A DNA stretch of 52,947 bases from Steroidobacter sp. (GCA_025929585.1 JAICPY010000021.1:1-52947); one strand, 5' to 3'. Numbered from the stretch's first letter, positions 1 through 9,131 are shown. The notes: generated by a model not told the origin, from the letters alone. A program made the numbers and translations.

Positions 1-338
1 CGCGCAAATCGAATGTCGCCGGTGTATTTCGCCGAGGTCGGTGATGTCCAGCTCACGTAGATTTCATTTTCCGGCCCAAACGCGAGTTTCGGCCGATTCT
101 CGCCGTCGGAAGAGACTGGCTCGGGCGTGGCGTTGACGAGCACAGATGGGAGCCACTTCTCGCTCGGCGCGTCGAAACGCGCGACGCGTACGTTGGCAGC
201 GGCACCGTCTTGCTCTGCATACGCCATCCACAACTGGCCGCGCTGATCCATTGCAGCAGAGGTTCCGAGTGCGGCAAAGGCGTTTGCGCCGAACACACAG
301 GCGAGTGTCGCCATCGCGATACGAAATACGGTACTCAT
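1..338 (-). CDS. Secreted sialidase/beta-propeller-like protein, N-terminal part (runs off the window)
   Basis: The 112 visible residues begin MSTVFRIAMATLACVFG, a typical Sec signal peptide ending near AFA at about residue 22. The mature part contains short strand-like repeats (MDQRGQLWMAYAEQDG; KLAFGPENEIYVSWTSP), the pattern of BNR/sialidase-like or YncE-like propeller blades. The frame is still open at base 1, so the C-terminus is missing. Its ATG overlaps the stop of the upstream TonB receptor gene as ATGA (335-338), which indicates translational coupling in one operon with the receptor and the DUF2946 gene. An exported partner of the receptor, perhaps in metal or ligand binding, is inference. 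The substrate cannot be read from this fragment. Confidence 0.7.
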   Translation of the reverse strand, partial: MSTVFRIAMATLACVFGANAFAALGTSAAMDQRGQLWMAYAEQDGAAANVRVARFDAPSEKWLPSVLVNATPEPVSSDGENRPKLAFGPENEIYVSWTSPTSAKYTGDIRFA

Positions 339-2647
339 CGTCCGGCTCCCTTGAAGGACCATCGCGCCTCGAGAAATCCCGTGCGCATCTGCAGCGGATG
401 GTATTGATACGAACGCTCGTTGGTCAGATTGTCGAGCCCAACTGCGAACTCCAACTCTCTTGCGATGGCGTAGGCGAGGCGAGCATCGAGCATCGCAAAA
501 GCGGAGATTCCGCCAAACACGTCTGCGTTCGTGTCATCGTTCTCCAATCGTCCGTACATTCGATCCGAATAGCGCACACCCAGACTCGCTAACCACTGTT
601 CGTTCGGTTGCCATATCGCTTGGAGATTGCCGCGCCAGCGCGCTACGCGAGGCCATTCGTTGCCGACGGAAATGGGAAAGTTGCCGTTTGCGAGGATCTT
701 TGCATCCGCGTACGTAAGGCTGCCTTCCAGTCTCATTCCCTCGATGCCCAGTTCGTACAGCGCAATCGCGGTTTCGATACCGCGCGTGCGCACGCGATCC
801 ACGTTCTGCACGTTTGTAACGTTGGGGGTCACGGTGACGTTGGTCTGCGCGAAGATGCTATCGCGCACGTCATCTTGGAAGGCGGAAGCGCGAACGCGTC
901 CCCACTGCGCGGTATGCTCGAACGCAAGCTCGATCGCATCCGACACTTCGGGTTTGAGGTTGGGATCATTGACGACGATCGAGCTCGACGTGGCGGTGCC
1001 CTGAAAAAGTTCTGAGACTGTCGGGAAGCGGACCCCCCGGCCCGCACTCACTCGAATCGTCCAGGCATCATTCGGCGAGAATGCCAACGAAGCTTTCGGT
1101 GAGCTCTCTCGATCAGAACGCGACGGGTAGTCGACAACGATGTTTCCGGCACGCTGCCCGCCGTTTTGCGCTTGCCAGTCCTCCCACCGGATGCCGAGCG
1201 TCAGCGACCATCGCGAGTCGATGTCCCACTCATCTTGCGCATAAAGCGCGGTGAGCGTCGTGTCGCCAAAAACGTTCTGCGCGACGGTGCGCGGGCCGCG
1301 GCGCCAATCGGCGGTATCGAAGATCGGATTACGCAAACGATACTCGTTGCGATGAAAGCCTAGGGAGAGCGTGTGCTTGCCCGAAGTCCAGTCTCCCTCT
1401 GAAGGCGTGTAGACAGCCTGACTTTCGAATGTCTGCCAACCCGTCCCGGTGCGCTGCGTGATGATGCCCTCGCCGCCTGAGAGCGCGACTGGATCGGGGT
1501 TCGCTGCTTCCTTCAGTAAATCCTTGTCGATCTCGTACCGGGAGTAGACGAGCGAGCCATTCCACCCTTCGGTTCTTGTCGTGCGCAGTGTCGCACCCCA
1601 TAGGGAGTGTTGTTCCTCGCGCGTGCCGGGAGACCACACGGAAGCTGGAATCGCAAAGGTGGTATTTTCTGCACTGACAAAGCCTGACCAGACTTCTTCG
1701 CCCTGGGCGTCACGCATGAATGTGCGATTGGAAGCGCGCGTATCGTTGCGCCAAAGCGCGAGGAAGCCATCGACTTCGAGCCACTCATTGAAAGCATAGC
1801 CGGCGCGCAGCTTTACTTGATCCTGCTCAGTGCGATCGATGGCGCCCGCGTTGGCACCGAAGACTGCGCGACGTCGACCGCGAGGATCGGTATCGAAATG
1901 CACGCCCGTCACCTCGATTGCATCGCCGGCGATTTCCGGAAATTGGCCCTGCGCATCGGCGGTGACGGTGTAGTACTGCATCGGGTGGCCGCTCGCATCC
2001 TGATGGTTAGCCGCGAGTGAGAACCAGACGCCGTTCGTAAACGAATCGCCTAGGAACGCGGATGCTTGGTATCCGCTGAAATCGTCATCGACGCCGTACT
2101 CGCTGAATTCTTCGGTGAAGCCCGTGGTGCGCACACTGGCTTCGAATTGCGTCGGCTTGCGCGTTCGAATCGCAATGGTCGTGCCGATCGAGTTTCCCGG
2201 ATACAACGCGGAGAACGGTCCGTAGATCGCATCGATCCGTGCGATTTCCTCCGGAGCGACCATATTCCAGCGGGGCGCATCGAACCGACCAAGAAAATTC
2301 GAGAGTAGATACCCGTCCATCAGCACGAGCCCCCGCGCTGATTGCAGAGTGGAAAAACTGCGGCCCCCGATTAGCGCGTTGCGATCGCCGATGTAGCGTT
2401 TGCGAATCGTGAGATTCGGCATGTAGCGCAATGCGTCCTCTGGATTGAAAAGATTCTGAGCTCGCAAGTCCTCCTCGGTCTTGGTAGCGACGGTGTTCGG
2501 CAGGGCCAATTCGCTGTGCTCGCGATCGGCTGTGACGGTAATGGAATCGATCAGTCGTTCAGTTGCAATACCTTGTGCGACAGCCGAATGAACGCCGAGG
2601 CTCGAGGCCACGAACGTCAAGGCGGACGCAAATCCGCGCGCATACAT
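335..2647 (-). CDS. TonB-dependent outer-membrane receptor (possibly copper/metal)
   Basis: This 770-aa protein has a signal peptide (residues 1-25, ending AVAQ). A plug domain follows (about 45-160) with NTVATKTEEDL, ALRYMPNLTIRKRYIGDR and GPFSALYPGNSIGTTI, typical of plugs. A long 22-strand-type barrel runs to the C-terminus, where the last strand (FLEARWSF) is followed by five extra residues, KGAGR. The receptor would bind a ligand outside the cell and import it using TonB energy. The DUF2946 gene lies 110 nt upstream, and the propeller-like gene downstream overlaps by 4 nt. DUF2946 genes neighbour the copper receptor oprC in Pseudomonas as I remember it, so a copper or other metal ligand is a reasonable inference. 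A siderophore or other ligand remains possible. Confidence 0.88.
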   Translation of the reverse strand: MYARGFASALTFVASSLGVHSAVAQGIATERLIDSITVTADREHSELALPNTVATKTEEDLRAQNLFNPEDALRYMPNLTIRKRYIGDRNALIGGRSFSTLQSARGLVLMDGYLLSNFLGRFDAPRWNMVAPEEIARIDAIYGPFSALYPGNSIGTTIAIRTRKPTQFEASVRTTGFTEEFSEYGVDDDFSGYQASAFLGDSFTNGVWFSLAANHQDASGHPMQYYTVTADAQGQFPEIAGDAIEVTGVHFDTDPRGRRRAVFGANAGAIDRTEQDQVKLRAGYAFNEWLEVDGFLALWRNDTRASNRTFMRDAQGEEVWSGFVSAENTTFAIPASVWSPGTREEQHSLWGATLRTTRTEGWNGSLVYSRYEIDKDLLKEAANPDPVALSGGEGIITQRTGTGWQTFESQAVYTPSEGDWTSGKHTLSLGFHRNEYRLRNPIFDTADWRRGPRTVAQNVFGDTTLTALYAQDEWDIDSRWSLTLGIRWEDWQAQNGGQRAGNIVVDYPSRSDRESSPKASLAFSPNDAWTIRVSAGRGVRFPTVSELFQGTATSSSIVVNDPNLKPEVSDAIELAFEHTAQWGRVRASAFQDDVRDSIFAQTNVTVTPNVTNVQNVDRVRTRGIETAIALYELGIEGMRLEGSLTYADAKILANGNFPISVGNEWPRVARWRGNLQAIWQPNEQWLASLGVRYSDRMYGRLENDDTNADVFGGISAFAMLDARLAYAIARELEFAVGLDNLTNERSYQYHPLQMRTGFLEARWSFKGAGR

Positions 2648-2757
2648 GATTGAAATCCTTCGCTTGATCTACGGCGGCCTTAAGCCGCGTAAAAAGAGCA
2701 GTGAGGCTGGACACCGATCGACTCGATCGAGGAGGCCAGCGGTCTTGTCTTGGGGAT

Positions 2758-3210
2758 TTAGATCAGTACGGGCGGCCCGCGAATGCGGTCGGCTCGGTGT
2801 GGTCCAGCAGAAGCGAAAGAAGCGGCATCGAAAATTTCATCGTGATTCGGGCTCGAAAACTCGCCCACGAAGAAAGCAATCTCTTGTCCGGGCGCGCTGC
2901 CCGCGAGCGCGAAGGGGCAACTATTCGCATCCCCACTCTCGGGGGCCGAGCTGTTACCTATGTGCTCAGGGCCGCCCGAATGGTGGTGATGTTCCGATTG
3001 ATGTGCTTGCGGATGCGCCCCGTGATGCGCTTGCTGCTGCGCTGAACGCTGCGATAGTTCTTGTGTCGCAGAGGCCAGTGTCCCTGAGCAAAATACCACC
3101 GAGAGCTCGCCACCATGCGCAGATAGCATGAAGCCCACCGGTACCAGAGCACGTACCAGCAGTAGTGGCAGCAGCCACATCGCCCATCGATGCAAGACGC
3201 GACGCTTCAT
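2758..3210 (-). CDS. DUF2946-like, histidine-rich exported small protein
   Basis: This is a 150-aa protein. The ATG at 3210 (MKRRVLHRWAMWLLPLLLV) gives a positively charged start and one hydrophobic signal or anchor segment. An in-frame start further upstream (3297) would add a non-hydrophobic leader and is less likely. The exported part holds VVFCSG, a His-rich stretch (HHGAHPQAHQSEHHHH) and a Cys motif, SCPFALAG. This order (hydrophobic start, VxxCS, His-rich loop, CPxx) fits the DUF2946 family, often found beside copper-linked TonB receptors. Family members usually have a second Cys in the CPxC position; here it is Ala. Periplasmic metal binding or delivery to the adjacent receptor system is inferred. 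Confidence 0.72.
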   Translation of the reverse strand: MKRRVLHRWAMWLLPLLLVRALVPVGFMLSAHGGELSVVFCSGTLASATQELSQRSAQQQAHHGAHPQAHQSEHHHHSGGPEHIGNSSAPESGDANSCPFALAGSAPGQEIAFFVGEFSSPNHDEIFDAASFASAGPHRADRIRGPPVLI

Positions 3211-3631
3211 GACGCCGCGAGTATACCGGTAGTAAGGGATTGAAGGCATTTGACCGATAGCGCTATTGCCAAATGCGTTGTACTGCGTTCCATCCAATGC
3301 CGGTGCGGTTCAAGCCTCAAGGCAGAACAGGGATGGGTCTCCTTCGTCGTGCAAATCCAAACACCGTATGCGATTTGTCAGTATTCCCTGATTGCGCGAC
3401 CTGCGTCACACATGGAGACTCGCGGCCCTCGTAGATTCAATGCACTAGGTTCCTAGTGATAATCCGGTTTCGAGGCAGGAAACGGAAGCGTATCCAGCCC
3501 GCTCGGTGTAGGGATCTATCTCATAGAGGATTAGGAGAGCGGTAGTCGCGGAAAGCGGAATACTACGGCCCTCGTTTCGTTGGCGACTTGTCGGGCTGCG
3601 GATAGAAGAACGTGAGATCAGGAGTTCAGTC
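3211..3631. other. Intergenic divergent promoter region between the DUF2946 and amidase genes
   Basis: About 420 bp lie between two divergent genes. I see no convincing ORF. It contains one clear 16-bp interrupted palindrome (3443-3458) and the ribosome-binding site of the downstream gene (AGGAG at 3620-3624). Promoters for both directions must lie here, but I cannot place -35/-10 boxes with confidence. Confidence 0.6.
3443..3458. promoter_or_regulatory. Interrupted palindrome CACTAGG-TT-CCTAGTG
   Basis: Two perfect 7-bp arms are separated by TT. The site lies 173 bp upstream of the amidase/actin operon start, in a divergent intergenic region. The size and symmetry suit a dimeric regulator, but the protein is unknown. 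Confidence 0.35.
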
Positions 3632-5071
3632 GTGACGGCCACGACGAGCATATCAACAGAACAGAAGTATCGACTCGAACGCGATGCCTGCGGGCGCGAG
3701 TTCGGTACCGAGCTGTCGCGTTTGACCGGCGACATCGAAGATCCTGTTCTGAAGCTCAAGTACTTGCGTGGCGCCATCGATCACGGTGGAGAAGGTCCGG
3801 TGGATCTGGTGCCTTGCGCACCGGTACGTCGTGCTTGGTACCGAATGCGCGGGCTAGAGATGCTTCATCGCATCGTTCGCAGCGACGCAAGCGCAAGTCA
3901 GATCGTCGTAGAACGTGTGCAGATGGCGCGACGAGCAGCGCGCCGCTCGCTCGGCGGAGTCATTGCAGGCGCACTCTTTCTGATCCCTGCATTATTCGCG
4001 GGCATCGTCATCAACATCGGCGGGGAGCAAGAGCCCGTGCAGATCGCGGAGACGAAAAGCGCCTCGACGGCCGCAGCGGCAACCAGCATGCCTGAGCCGA
4101 TCGATGAAATGGCGCCCGCGCAAGTCATGGCACAGGTCGCCGAATCATTGCCCGAGGAAGAACTGGGTGTCGTCCCAACGACCATTTGGATGGCGGATCG
4201 TGGACCAGGGTGGGAGTTGTATAGCAATGGGCTGCGGGTCGAGACCAGTTACACAGTGGCCGGCAAGGAACGCAGTTATGTCGTTCACCATCGCGACTCG
4301 GGGCCGCAACGCGGCGTGCACACCAAACCGGTCGGCATCATTTTTCACACATCGGAAAGCGATCTGTGGCCGCTCGAAGAAGGCTACGAACGTGAGCTCA
4401 GACGCAGCTCCGCGAGCCTGCTGAAGTATCTGCAGCGGGTCCAGGCATATAACTATCTTATCGATCGGTTCGGTCGCGTGTATCGCGTCGTCGAGGATGA
4501 GACTCGTGCCAATCATGCGGGCCGCGGTATTTGGGCCCGCAATGAAGATGTTTATCTGGATCTCAACTCGGCATTTCTCGGCGTCTCGTTCGAGTCGCGC
4601 TGGGAGGGTGGCCGGACCTTGCCGATCACCCGAGCGCAATTGATCGCCGGACGTAACTTGACTCACTACCTTCGCCAACGCTTCGCGATCGCGCCAGAGA
4701 TGTGCGTGACGCATGGTCTAACCAGCGTGAACGCGAAGCGTAAGCTGATTGGATATCACCTCGACTGGGCGCGTGGGTTTCCTTTCGAGGCGTTCGGGCT
4801 TCCCAATCTATATACACAACCGACCCCGAGCGTTGCGCTGTTCGGTTTCAGCTATGACGAGGATTTTTTGAACACCGTGGGCGAGCCTTGGCCTGGATTG
4901 CTCGCTGCGGATCGATTGCTCGCGACCGAAGCACGCGAGCGTTCCACGACCATCGAGGAAGTGCGGCGCGAGCGCCAGTCACGTTATCAAGAATGGTCTA
5001 AGCAGGCACCTGCGGACGCGAGCGTTGCGCGCGAATCGCCAACTCCACAAATTGCAGATAAGCGAGGATAG
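3632..5071 (+). CDS. Membrane-anchored N-acetylmuramoyl-L-alanine amidase (Amidase_2 fold) with a cytoplasmic N-terminal domain
   Basis: This 479-aa protein starts at GTG 3632, supported by AGGAG seven nt upstream. Residues 1-105 are soluble and basic, with no signal peptide. One membrane helix spans about 107-129 (VIAGALFLIPALFAGIVI). An acidic, Ala/Pro-rich linker runs to about 180, then an amidase-2/AmpD-like domain from about 190 to 390. Probable zinc ligands are H239 (IIFHTSES), H361 (CVTHGLTS) and D378 (HLDWARGFPF), the usual H...H...D order. The last 80 residues are charged and probably helical. By charge, the N-domain is cytoplasmic and the amidase periplasmic, where it would cut the stem peptide from muramic acid. 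The gene is followed after 4 nt by an actin-like ATPase gene. Such a fusion of a cytosolic domain to an amidase is unusual. Confidence 0.8.
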   Translation: MTATTSISTEQKYRLERDACGREFGTELSRLTGDIEDPVLKLKYLRGAIDHGGEGPVDLVPCAPVRRAWYRMRGLEMLHRIVRSDASASQIVVERVQMARRAARRSLGGVIAGALFLIPALFAGIVINIGGEQEPVQIAETKSASTAAAATSMPEPIDEMAPAQVMAQVAESLPEEELGVVPTTIWMADRGPGWELYSNGLRVETSYTVAGKERSYVVHHRDSGPQRGVHTKPVGIIFHTSESDLWPLEEGYERELRRSSASLLKYLQRVQAYNYLIDRFGRVYRVVEDETRANHAGRGIWARNEDVYLDLNSAFLGVSFESRWEGGRTLPITRAQLIAGRNLTHYLRQRFAIAPEMCVTHGLTSVNAKRKLIGYHLDWARGFPFEAFGLPNLYTQPTPSVALFGFSYDEDFLNTVGEPWPGLLAADRLLATEARERSTTIEEVRRERQSRYQEWSKQAPADASVARESPTPQIADKRG

Positions 5072-5075
5072 AAGT

Positions 5076-6131
5076 ATGGAAGACCGAAGTGACTTTGGAG
5101 CCGAGTCGGGTAGCTCGACTTCAGGCGGCGCGCACAACACCAGCACGCGGACGCGATTCGGATTGGACGTGGGCACCAGCAAGGTGGTGAGCGCGAAGGG
5201 CGATTCCAGCAAGGCGGACACGGGTGCGCAGCTCAATGCGTTCTTCATCGTCCCCTACAGCTCACTGCACGAGAGCACTCTTCAGCAAAGCCGCGTCAAC
5301 TTCTATCGCGAAGGCGATGAGCTCGTGATCTATGGCTCGGATGCGGAAAAGTTCGCGCACATGTTCAACGCGGAAGTCCGCCGGCCAATGGCAAAGGGAA
5401 TCCTGAACCCAGCCGAGCACGCGGCAACGCACGTACTGGAGACGATATTGGGATCGTTGATCCCGACGGCCCGCTCTTCTGGTGAAATGCTGGCGTTTTC
5501 GGTTCCTGCAGCCGCTCGTGAAACCGGTGCAGAGCTGACCTATCACGAAGAGACCATCAAACGGTATCTGCGCGATCGTGGCTATACGCCGCTTGCGGTC
5601 AATGAAGGATTGGCCGTCGTGCTCGCTGAATTGTCGAAAGAGAATTTCACCGGCATTGGCATTTCGTGTGGCGGGGGGATGTGCAACGTCGCGTTCTCGT
5701 TCCTGTCGATTCCCTCGCTGACATTCAGCATCCCGCATGGTGGCGATTTCATCGACAGCTCGGTTGGCGCAGTCGTGCATGAACCGGCGACACGCGTGAA
5801 GGCGATCAAGGAGGAAAGCCTGGATCTGACTCGAGCAGCCACTGACAAGATCGACAAAGCCTTGCACATTTATTACGACAAGCTCATCGATATGTTGGTC
5901 GAAGAGCTGTCGCGCGCGGTGACGAAGTCGCAGCGTCTGCCAAGAACCGATCAGGCGTTACCGATCGTGCTGGCCGGCGGCACCGCGAAGCCGAATGGAT
6001 TCCGCGATCGCTTCGAAAAAGCACTGCATCGTCGTGCGTTGCCTTTCCAAGTCTCGGAAGTTCGTCTGGCGAGCGACCCACTCACGGCCACCGCGCGCGG
6101 CGCCTTGGTCGCGGCTCTGGCGGAGCGTTAG
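5076..6131 (+). CDS. Divergent MreB/FtsA-like actin-fold ATPase
   Basis: This 351-aa protein starts at ATG 5076, preceded by GAGG at 5064-5067. An in-frame start at 5025 would overlap the amidase gene and has no such site. Actin-superfamily motifs appear in order: phosphate-1 FGLDVGTSK (28-36), a connecting region MLAFSVPAAARETGAE (138-153), phosphate-2 SCGGGMCNVAF (197-207) and the adenosine motif VLAGGTAKPNG (298-308). The phosphate-2 loop lacks the usual Asp-x-Gly-Gly-Gly-Thr wording, having Ser-Cys and Met-Cys instead. The first 25 residues are Ser/Gly-rich and probably disordered. The gene sits 4 nt after the membrane amidase gene, so the two are almost surely one operon. A cytoplasmic filament or switch acting on the amidase is inferred. 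It is not ordinary mreB (no mreCD nearby) or ftsA. Confidence 0.78.
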   Translation: MEDRSDFGAESGSSTSGGAHNTSTRTRFGLDVGTSKVVSAKGDSSKADTGAQLNAFFIVPYSSLHESTLQQSRVNFYREGDELVIYGSDAEKFAHMFNAEVRRPMAKGILNPAEHAATHVLETILGSLIPTARSSGEMLAFSVPAAARETGAELTYHEETIKRYLRDRGYTPLAVNEGLAVVLAELSKENFTGIGISCGGGMCNVAFSFLSIPSLTFSIPHGGDFIDSSVGAVVHEPATRVKAIKEESLDLTRAATDKIDKALHIYYDKLIDMLVEELSRAVTKSQRLPRTDQALPIVLAGGTAKPNGFRDRFEKALHRRALPFQVSEVRLASDPLTATARGALVAALAER

Positions 6132-6144
6132 GCGCGAGGGGTTC

Positions 6145-6196
6145 GATGAGGTGATGACCGATTCTGCCGTCATCACCTCATCACTCCATCACCTCG
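6145..6196. repeat. Hairpin and octamer array at a convergent gene junction
   Basis: GATGAGGTGATGAC (6145-6158) and its exact complement GTCATCACCTCATC (6169-6182) form a 14-bp stem with a 10-nt loop. The right arm continues as degenerate 8-nt repeats (CTCATCAC, TCCATCAC, CTCGTCAC) into the 3' end of the amylase pseudogene. There is no T-run, so it is not a classical terminator, though it may end transcripts from both sides. It resembles the other tandem-repeat inverted elements in this window. Confidence 0.65.
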
Positions 6197-7736
6197 TCAC
6201 GAGCAGCTTTGCTCAAAAGCACTGCTGTTTCAGCACCGATCCGCAAGCCCTGCCGATCGACGCTCATCTGCCCTGTGAGCAGATCAGTCCCTCCGGAAAA
6301 TCTCCTGAGCGTCGCACGAGTCTGCGGATCGGCTCCTTCGAGGCGAATCTCGCGATCCGAGAAATGCAGGAGCCCCAAAATTTCTTCGAGATCGGCGCTG
6401 GATCGCACGTAAGCCAGCACTTCCTCATCCTGGTTTGTTTTCAGGAGCTGCAAGTCTCCAGAGCGAAGCGCTTCGTGATCAGACCGAACCGACGTGAGCT
6501 GGCGATAATGCATTGCCAGGGGATGAGTGTCGTTCCACTGTAAAGGAGGGCCTTCATCGTAGGGAAGGAACGCCGCTCCCATCTCATCTCCGTTGTATAT
6601 CAAAGGAATGCCGGGCAACGTGAATAGCAGTGTCGCGGCAATCCTCGCCATTGGCACGCCGTGCCGCGTCGCGAAGCGTTCGCCGGTATCGTTGTTATTC
6701 AAGAATCGCAGGATTCGTGAGTCGGTGGGGAAGCCACGTTCTTCATTCGTGAGCGCCGCGCGCAATTTATTGAGATCCGCCCGCCCTTCATCGAAGACAT
6801 CGTGCCAAGCCCATTCGCCTGGCTTTCAGTCCAGTCGTACGCCGCATCGAACCCATTCGCGACGTGGTAGGGATCGCGAGCTGATGCCTCCGCGAGCAGG
6901 AGGATATTCGGATCGATGCGCTTGAGCTCGGCTCGTAGGCGCGGCCAAAATTCTGGAGCGCGTTCGGCCACTGCCCAGCTCGCATCCACGCGGAATCCAT
7001 CCACGTCGAAAGCCCGGACCAAATAACCGAACGCTTCGATGATGTAGTTCTGCACTTCCAGGTTGTCGTAATCGAGATTCTTCAAATGCGTCCAATCGAA
7101 ATACTGCGCGATCGCGCCATCTTCGCTGCGTTCGGTGCGCCTCAGCGACCAATGCCCGGAACGATCTGGCGGTGCCGAAGCGGCGGCGCAAATCGAAATG
7201 ATCAGTCACTGCGTAGCCGAAATCGTCGTCCGCTGCAGCGTTGATGGGTGACAGCCAAAGCACGTTCGCGCCTAGTGCGGCGATCTCCTCGAGCCTTGCC
7301 TGGATGCCGCGAAACGTTTGCGGATCGAATACGTAAGGCGTCGCGCCATAGATGATTGCGCGATCATCGAGTCGTATACGTTCACCGGCAAACCCGAGGC
7401 GGACCCACGCTTTGGGTTTATCGGCTAGTCGTACGCGCCAATGCTGGACATCTGAGCGCGCAATTTGCCGGCCCCGCTCCCGACAAATGGCTTCGATTGA
7501 GTTACTGCCCGGTAGCAGTGGGACCTTGACCGTAAAGCGGCGCTCCAGCTTCAGTGCCTGCCGCGAGCCGGCGGGTGACTGCACGATTACCTCATCACAC
7601 GGGTGTTCCCTAGATCACTAGAGAGTTCAGCTTCGAACGTCCAGGCATCTCCGCCCGAGGTATCGAATGAAAGAGGATCTGCCGCTGCGATCGCTACGAT
7701 CCAGCCGCACAAAGATGCGATGAGTCTGGCGCGCAT
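6181..7736 (-). pseudogene. Decayed GH13 alpha-amylase family gene with frameshifts and an internal deletion
   Basis: Reading from 7736, a signal peptide (MRARLIASLCGWIVAIAAA) opens the gene but that frame stops near 7593. The protein resumes in another frame (VQSPAGSRQ, then an N-terminal beta domain and the barrel start ANVLWLSPINA and YAVTDHF). Near 7130 the text jumps from FRALVAEAHRT to SEDGAIAQYFDWTHLKNLDYDN in a new frame. About 30-50 residues expected there, including the VPNH region I, are missing. A further shift near 6825 leads into the C-terminal part. Conserved region II (GFRVDASWAVAE), region III (LLLAEAS) and region IV (LNNNDTGER) survive. Three separate disruptions plus a lost catalytic region argue for a true pseudogene rather than one sequencing error. 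It would have been a secreted glucan hydrolase. Confidence 0.78.
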
Positions 7737-7883
7737 AAAGCTACCTCAAGCGTGTGCTTCGGCAAGACAACCATTCGCCAAGTATGCTCCCGCATAATAG
7801 GATCGTCGGGAACCATTGCATCCGTCGCGAGTTTGGCAGCGACGCAGCGAGGCTTGCTCGCGTCTAGTCCCTGGGGAGGGTTA

Positions 7884-9131
7884 TTGAAAAAGAGGATCGG
7901 CGCTCTGTTGCGTTCGCCTGCGCTGCGTGCGGCAGCCATGCTGATGGCTGGCGGGTTCGGATTTGCTGCCGCGAATATCTTGCTCGCGCGCGTCCTCGTC
8001 TCGACCGAGTACGGTACGCTCTCGTTATTCCTGGCGCTCGTGCAACTCGGTCTGACCTTGGGCCCTTTCGGGCTCGATCTTTCCATCAATCGCCATGGCT
8101 TGGATGCGAGCAGGGAGCTGCGTAACTGGGGCTTGACCACGAGCATCGTCACCGGTTTGCTCATTGCGGTTGCGGCCCACTCACTCTACAGCGTTGGCAT
8201 CGCCATGTTGATTTGTCTATTGGTTGCGAGCATCGCCTCCAGCTTCAACCGATTCGGCAGTGCGTTGCTCCAAGCCCAACAACGTTTCGGGTTCTCGCTC
8301 TTCTTAGGTCAGGTGCACAACTACATCTTGCTATTGGCAGTGCCGGTATTGTGGGCGCTCGATAGTAGGCAGGCGCTACCGATCGCCATCATGATCGCGA
8401 TTTCTTATCTAATCACCAGCGCGATCGGATGGGGGGCAAGCTCGAAGACTCGGCTTAGGCAAGGCGACTCACCGCCGCTGCGCAACTTCGTCCGTGAGTC
8501 TCTTGCCGGATTTGGGATCCTGCTTGCGACGCAAGTGCTGTGGCAACTCGAACGCTTGGTCATTCCTCGAACCCTATCGATGGAGGATCTGGCGACGTTC
8601 GCCGTGGTGGCGGCCATTGCTGGCAGCCCTTTTCGGATGTTGCAAATTGGTGTGGGACACACGCTGCTGCCTGGACTACGCGCGTGTCAGAACCGACAGG
8701 ACGTCCGCCGCTTGATGAAACGCGAAGGAGCGATCGTCTCTGCCGCGTCTATCGCTTCGGTGCTCGCGGTTGGGATCGTGACTCCCTTTATCGCCGAACA
8801 TTTTCTCGAAGGTCGATATGCAATCACTTGGGCCTTACTCACCGCGGTGATCGTGACAGGTCTGATCAAAGTCGCGAATGGTTTCGTAAGTGCGATCGTG
8901 CAAGCTTTCGGATCTACCGCTGCACTCGCGAAATTCAACGTGCTTACGTGGATTGGATTGCTTGCCGGTGTATTGTGTGCCAGCTACGGGGCGCGTTACG
9001 GCATCACCGGCGTCGTCTATGGCGTCGGCGTCGCTTGGCTAGCGATGAGTGTCATAGCCTTGATACTGGCGTCAGCCGCAATACGCCACTGGGAAGGAGG
9101 CGCACACACGCGCCAACCCGCAACGGCTTAG
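7884..9131 (+). CDS. Oligosaccharide flippase-like (Wzx/MATE-type) membrane protein
   Basis: The protein is a run of about 12 hydrophobic segments with short loops, starting with MLMAGGFGFAAANILLARVL and ending near VIALILASAAIRHW. The region STEYGTLSLFLALVQLG is typical of polysaccharide export flippases (MOP/PST superfamily), which move lipid-linked sugars across the inner membrane. I prefer the TTG start at 7884, which has GGAGG at 7875-7879 and gives 415 aa beginning LKKRIGALLRSP. The frame is open back to a GTG at 7752, but that start has no ribosome site and would leave only 15 nt to the divergent amylase pseudogene. The stop at 9129-9131 directly abuts the stop of the convergent receiver gene. 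No sugar-transferase genes flank it, so the substrate is unknown. Confidence 0.72.
   Translation: MKKRIGALLRSPALRAAAMLMAGGFGFAAANILLARVLVSTEYGTLSLFLALVQLGLTLGPFGLDLSINRHGLDASRELRNWGLTTSIVTGLLIAVAAHSLYSVGIAMLICLLVASIASSFNRFGSALLQAQQRFGFSLFLGQVHNYILLLAVPVLWALDSRQALPIAIMIAISYLITSAIGWGASSKTRLRQGDSPPLRNFVRESLAGFGILLATQVLWQLERLVIPRTLSMEDLATFAVVAAIAGSPFRMLQIGVGHTLLPGLRACQNRQDVRRLMKREGAIVSAASIASVLAVGIVTPFIAEHFLEGRYAITWALLTAVIVTGLIKVANGFVSAIVQAFGSTAALAKFNVLTWIGLLAGVLCASYGARYGITGVVYGVGVAWLAMSVIALILASAAIRHWEGGAHTRQPATA

Noticed and set aside
2646-3131. 161-aa plus-strand ORF opposite the DUF2946 gene
   Set aside because: The minus-strand DUF2946 reading has a signal segment, a His-rich tract and family Cys motif; the plus-strand product is Arg-rich shadow.
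5025-5075. Upstream start for the actin-like ATPase
   Set aside because: It overlaps the amidase coding end and lacks a ribosome site, while ATG 5076 has GAGG at good spacing.
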